Shown: piece after piece, positions 4,450 through 7,076 of the stretch | Position numbering within the stretch: the stretch's first letter is position 1 | How the letters are laid out: each line of letters starts with the position of its first letter | NCBI GenBank assembly: GCA_965554225.1 | Contig: CBEVZC010000146.1 | Location: forward strand, 1 to 7,076 | Reading direction: 5' to 3' | Length of the DNA: 7,076 bases | Source of the DNA: BMS3ABIN04 sp965554225 | GTDB lineage: Bacteria; Bacteroidota; Ignavibacteria; Ignavibacteriales; Melioribacteraceae | Notes under the pieces: model-generated | Told to the model about the DNA's origin: nothing | Database searches by the model: none | Seen by the model: only the letters and a program-made list of their open reading frames with translations | Position numbers and translations under genes: made by a program

Positions 4450-5751
4450 TTAGTATTTCTTCTTCCCTTTCCAAAGCTGCTTTAGCCTGTCCCTAATTTT
4501 TTTTTCCTGCCCATTTTCAGAAGGAAAATAATATTGTGCATTTTTTAATTCATCCGGCAGATAACTTTCGGCAATGAAATTATTTGCAAAATTATGCGGA
4601 TACTTATATTCTTTTCCGTAACCAATTTCTTTCATAAGTTTTGTAGGAGCATTCCTAAGATGCAAAGGAACGGGAAACAATTTCTTTTTCTTTACATCAT
4701 TTAGAGCTTTCTCAATTCCCATATACGAAGCATTACTTTTGGGTGAACCGGCAAGATAAGTTGCGCATTGGGCTAAAACTATTCTTGCTTCTGGCATACC
4801 GATTTTTTCTACTGCGCTAAAGGCAGCTTCTGCAAGCACTAACGCATTCGGGGAAGAATTCCCAATATCTTCGGAAGCAAAAACAATCATTCTGCGAGCT
4901 ATAAATAGCGGATCTTCTCCTCCCTCCATCATTCTTGCCATCCAGTATAGCGCCGCATCAGGATCACTGCCGCGCAAACTTTTTATGAATGCGGAAATTA
5001 TGTTGTAATGTTCTTCTCCCGTTTTATCATAATTGGACTTTTTACTCTGAACAATATTTTCAAGAACATCTTTGGTAATCCGTACCGGAGTTCTGCCTAA
5101 TTCATGAATAACAGCTGCTTCAAATATGTTGAGCATAATTCTCGCATCACCGCCTGAAAGATAGATTAAAAAGTCTTTATCTATTTCTGCTATTTCCAGG
5201 TTAGATAAGAACTCGTCTTTAGACAATGCAAAATCCAGAATACCGGTTAAATCTTTTTCCGACAACTCATCAAGAATGAATACTCTCATTCTTGATCTCA
5301 AAGCAGGAATAACTTCAAACGACGGGTTTTCCGTGGTAGCGCCGATTAAAATAATTTTACCGGATTCAACCGAAGAAAGCAATGCATCTTGCTGCGCCTT
5401 GTTAAATCTATGAATCTCATCTATAAAGAGAACAGTTCTTTTTCCGTAATCCATATTTCTTTCGGAAATTTCAATAACTTTTCTAATGTCTTTTACACCG
5501 GAAGATACCGCATTGATTTTATAAAAATCCGAGTTTGTCTTTTCGGAAATAATTTTTGCTAGAGTAGTTTTTCCACTGCCAGGAGGTCCCCACAAAATGA
5601 AAGAGCTTAGCGTATCGTTCTCAATCATAGTTAAAATAGGTTTACCTTTTCCTACTAGTTTGTCCTGTCCTACAAACTCGCTTATTGTTTTAGGTCTAAT
5701 TCTTTCGGCTAGAGGTATTTGAGGAATTGATATATTTTTTTTTGTCGGCAA
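4450..5751 (-). CDS. rarA: Replication-associated recombination protein RarA (MgsA), AAA+ ATPase
   Basis: Clamp-loader-like AAA+ ATPase that acts at stalled replication forks and DNA ends. It is 433 aa, typical for the family. Walker A is GPPGSGKT (55-62), Walker B is LFIDE (108-112) followed by IHRFNKAQQD, sensor 1 is LIGATTEN (135-142), the arginine-finger region is ALRSRM (150-155), and sensor 2 is GDARIMLN (201-208). The C-terminal MgsA-type tetramerisation part contains SFIKSLRGSDPDAALYW-like residues (253-270), RRMIVFASEDIG (286-297) and PKSNASY (337-343). The start appears to be TTG at 5749-5751, because a TAG lies three codons upstream and the next Met is residue 42. It follows the ftsB-like gene by 6 bp, in the same reading frame, with no clear ribosome site, so it is probably translated by reinitiation. 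It is the last gene of the ddl-ftsB-rarA operon. Confidence 0.96.
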   Translation of the reverse strand: MPTKKNISIPQIPLAERIRPKTISEFVGQDKLVGKGKPILTMIENDTLSSFILWGPPGSGKTTLAKIISEKTNSDFYKINAVSSGVKDIRKVIEISERNMDYGKRTVLFIDEIHRFNKAQQDALLSSVESGKIILIGATTENPSFEVIPALRSRMRVFILDELSEKDLTGILDFALSKDEFLSNLEIAEIDKDFLIYLSGGDARIMLNIFEAAVIHELGRTPVRITKDVLENIVQSKKSNYDKTGEEHYNIISAFIKSLRGSDPDAALYWMARMMEGGEDPLFIARRMIVFASEDIGNSSPNALVLAEAAFSAVEKIGMPEARIVLAQCATYLAGSPKSNASYMGIEKALNDVKKKKLFPVPLHLRNAPTKLMKEIGYGKEYKYPHNFANNFIAESYLPDELKNAQYYFPSENGQEKKIRDRLKQLWKGKKKY

Positions 5752-5757
5752 AAGGTT

Positions 5758-6057
5758 CTATTTATTTTTAATTACAAATTCTTCTTCATTTTTCTTCTTC
5801 ATATTGTATTTCTCACGGGCAACTTCTTCCACTTTTTTATCACTATGCTTCAACGAATCTATTTCACCTTTGAGCGATTTTATCTGATTGGTTGATTTGC
5901 TAATATTGTTGTCTAACGTTTTAACTTCACTTTTCAATCCAAAATATTTAATTGCTCCGTTATTATTAAACAAAAGATATCCTACTGATAAAACCAGCAC
6001 AGCAAAATAGATAAGCTTCAATATTCTATTTTTTTCTTTCTTCTTTTTCCTTGTCAT
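5758..6057 (-). CDS. Septum formation initiator family protein (FtsB/DivIC-like)
   Basis: Bitopic division protein of the FtsB/DivIC family, expected to join FtsL and FtsQ/DivIB at the septum. It has 99 residues: a strongly basic cytoplasmic start (MTRKKKKEKNR), one membrane helix (about 12-30), a coiled coil (about 41-75) with a heptad-like Leu/Ile/Val pattern, and the family's C-terminal signature EEVAREKYNMKKKNEEEFVI (77-96; compare the usual xxIARExYGMVxPGExVYxI). The ATG overlaps the ddl stop in an ATGA junction, so the two are translationally coupled. rarA follows after 6 bp. I leave the symbol empty because FtsB and DivIC cannot be separated from sequence alone in this group. The pairing with ddl fits a cell-wall/division operon. 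Confidence 0.85.
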   Translation of the reverse strand: MTRKKKKEKNRILKLIYFAVLVLSVGYLLFNNNGAIKYFGLKSEVKTLDNNISKSTNQIKSLKGEIDSLKHSDKKVEEVAREKYNMKKKNEEEFVIKNK

Positions 6058-7058
6058 CGAATTGCTTTTGAAATAATTTTATCAATTAACCCGCCAAAGG
6101 TCATTCCCTCCGCAATTGCCATTTTAGGCAGCAAACTATGGTTCGTCATTCCAGGTAATGTATTTACCTCCAAACAGAACATTTCCAAGTTGCTGTTTAA
6201 TCTAAAATCAACACGACCGTAACCATTACAGCCGAGAGAGTTAAATGCCAGTAATGCCTGCTGCTGTAAATGCCGTTTTGTCATTTCCGGTAAACTTGCA
6301 GGGACTTCATATTCCGACATACCATCGGTATATTTACATTCATAATCATATAGCTCATGCTTCGGCTTAATTTCAAGAACCGGCAAAGCATGGTTGCCTA
6401 TTACACCAACGGCCATTTCCCGTCCCGGAATAAATTCTTCAACAATTACGCGCTCCGCATACTTAAATGCTAAATCTAATCCGCTTATAATTTCAGTCTC
6501 TGAATGGCAAACAGACAAACCGATAGTTGAACCTTGGTCGTTAGGTTTAATAATACACGGATAACCGAAAAACTTATTTATTTTTTTCTTTATTAATTCA
6601 AGATTGTGGTTTTTTCTAAAAGTTAAAAACCATTTCGGTGTATGTACATCAAAATGCTTAAAAAGCACTTTTGAAGTAGATTTATCCATTGACAGCGCAC
6701 TTGCCAAAACACCGGAACCGGTATATTTAATTCCCTTTAATTCCAAAAGAGATTGGATAATGCCATCTTCTCCGTTTTTACCGTGTAAAGCAATTAGAAC
6801 CAAATCTATATTATCAAACAAAGACGAGTTAATTGCTTTAATATAGTTATCGCTGGAAACATGAGCAAAATCATCGCTTTGAAAGAACAACTCTTGAACG
6901 GTCGGTTGTTCAACTCCGTAAGCCGGATCTACCAATCTAATATTATGTCCCAGCTTCTGCAAAGCATTATACATCGCTTTACCCGAAGCTTTAGAAACTT
7001 CGCGCTCAGGCGATGAACCTCCAATTAACAATGCTATATTCAATTTATTTAATTCCAA
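6054..7058 (-). CDS. ddl: D-alanine--D-alanine ligase
   Basis: Cytoplasmic ATP-grasp ligase making D-Ala-D-Ala for the peptidoglycan pentapeptide. It has 334 aa and all landmarks: GGSSPEREVS (13-22) with the conserved Glu18, LHGKNGEDG (91-99), YTGSGVLASALSMDK (112-126), the ATP-binding IIKPNDQGSTIGLS (169-182), VEEFIPGREM (206-215), the omega-loop YDYECKYTDG (237-246) with the Tyr usual in D-Ala-specific enzymes, and metal ligands Asp284 (GRVDF), Glu297 and Asn299 (LEVNTLPGMT). The start is uncertain and seems non-ATG. TTG at 7058 is the longest choice, limited by a TAA directly upstream. TTG at 7043 gives MNIALLIGG, closer to typical Ddl starts, with GGAA 9 nt upstream. It is the first gene of the operon in view and is coupled to the ftsB-like gene by ATGA. 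Confidence 0.96.
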   Translation of the reverse strand: MELNKLNIALLIGGSSPEREVSKASGKAMYNALQKLGHNIRLVDPAYGVEQPTVQELFFQSDDFAHVSSDNYIKAINSSLFDNIDLVLIALHGKNGEDGIIQSLLELKGIKYTGSGVLASALSMDKSTSKVLFKHFDVHTPKWFLTFRKNHNLELIKKKINKFFGYPCIIKPNDQGSTIGLSVCHSETEIISGLDLAFKYAERVIVEEFIPGREMAVGVIGNHALPVLEIKPKHELYDYECKYTDGMSEYEVPASLPEMTKRHLQQQALLAFNSLGCNGYGRVDFRLNSNLEMFCLEVNTLPGMTNHSLLPKMAIAEGMTFGGLIDKIISKAIR

Positions 7059-7076
7059 TAATTATTTTAATTAAAA

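Noticed and set aside
6604..6846. Plus-strand 80-codon frame
   Set aside because: It is antisense to the conserved ATP-grasp part of ddl.

Overview
The window is an AT-rich bacterial chromosome segment with ordinary housekeeping content and no mobile element, CRISPR array, tRNA or rRNA. The low GC, the order ccmC-ccmD-ccmE-ccmF, a DUF3098-like small membrane protein, and the frequent weak or absent Shine-Dalgarno sequences suggest a member of the Bacteroidota/Ignavibacteriota/Chlorobi group. An Ignavibacteria-like organism is my best guess. This is inference from gene content, not a database result.

Layout. (a) Positions 1-1819, minus strand: a tightly packed cytochrome c maturation operon, transcribed ccmC, ccmD, ccmE, ccmF. 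It runs off the left edge inside ccmF. CcmC and CcmF handle haem at the membrane, CcmD is the small partner, and CcmE is the periplasmic haem chaperone. This CcmE has Cys115 and Tyr119 (a CxxxY motif) where the classical haem-binding His would be. (b) Positions 1820-2232: a 413-bp very AT-rich divergent intergenic region with a perfect 16-bp palindrome upstream of ccmC and no convincing gene. (c) Positions 2233-2487, plus strand: a small, highly charged protein of unknown function. (d) Positions 2494-2602: a near-consensus sigma-70 promoter followed about 75 nt later by a strong intrinsic terminator. A competing hairpin shares bases with the terminator stem. This is either a small RNA gene or an attenuator leader. 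(e) Positions 2623-4351, plus strand: a two-helix membrane protein, overlapping a stand-alone EutN/CcmL-type microcompartment vertex protein, then the DNA-uptake/recombination protein DprA. (f) Positions 4450-7058, minus strand: an operon transcribed ddl, ftsB/divIC-like, rarA. It links peptidoglycan precursor synthesis, division and replication-fork maintenance, with a 4-bp ATGA overlap and then a 6-bp gap.

The items most worth a second look are the promoter/competing-hairpin/terminator element at 2494-2602, the orphan BMC vertex gene between a membrane protein and dprA, and the CxxxY-type CcmE. The rest is conventional. dprA, rarA and ddl all appear to begin at TTG, and ftsB and rarA lie in one continuous frame interrupted by a single TAG.
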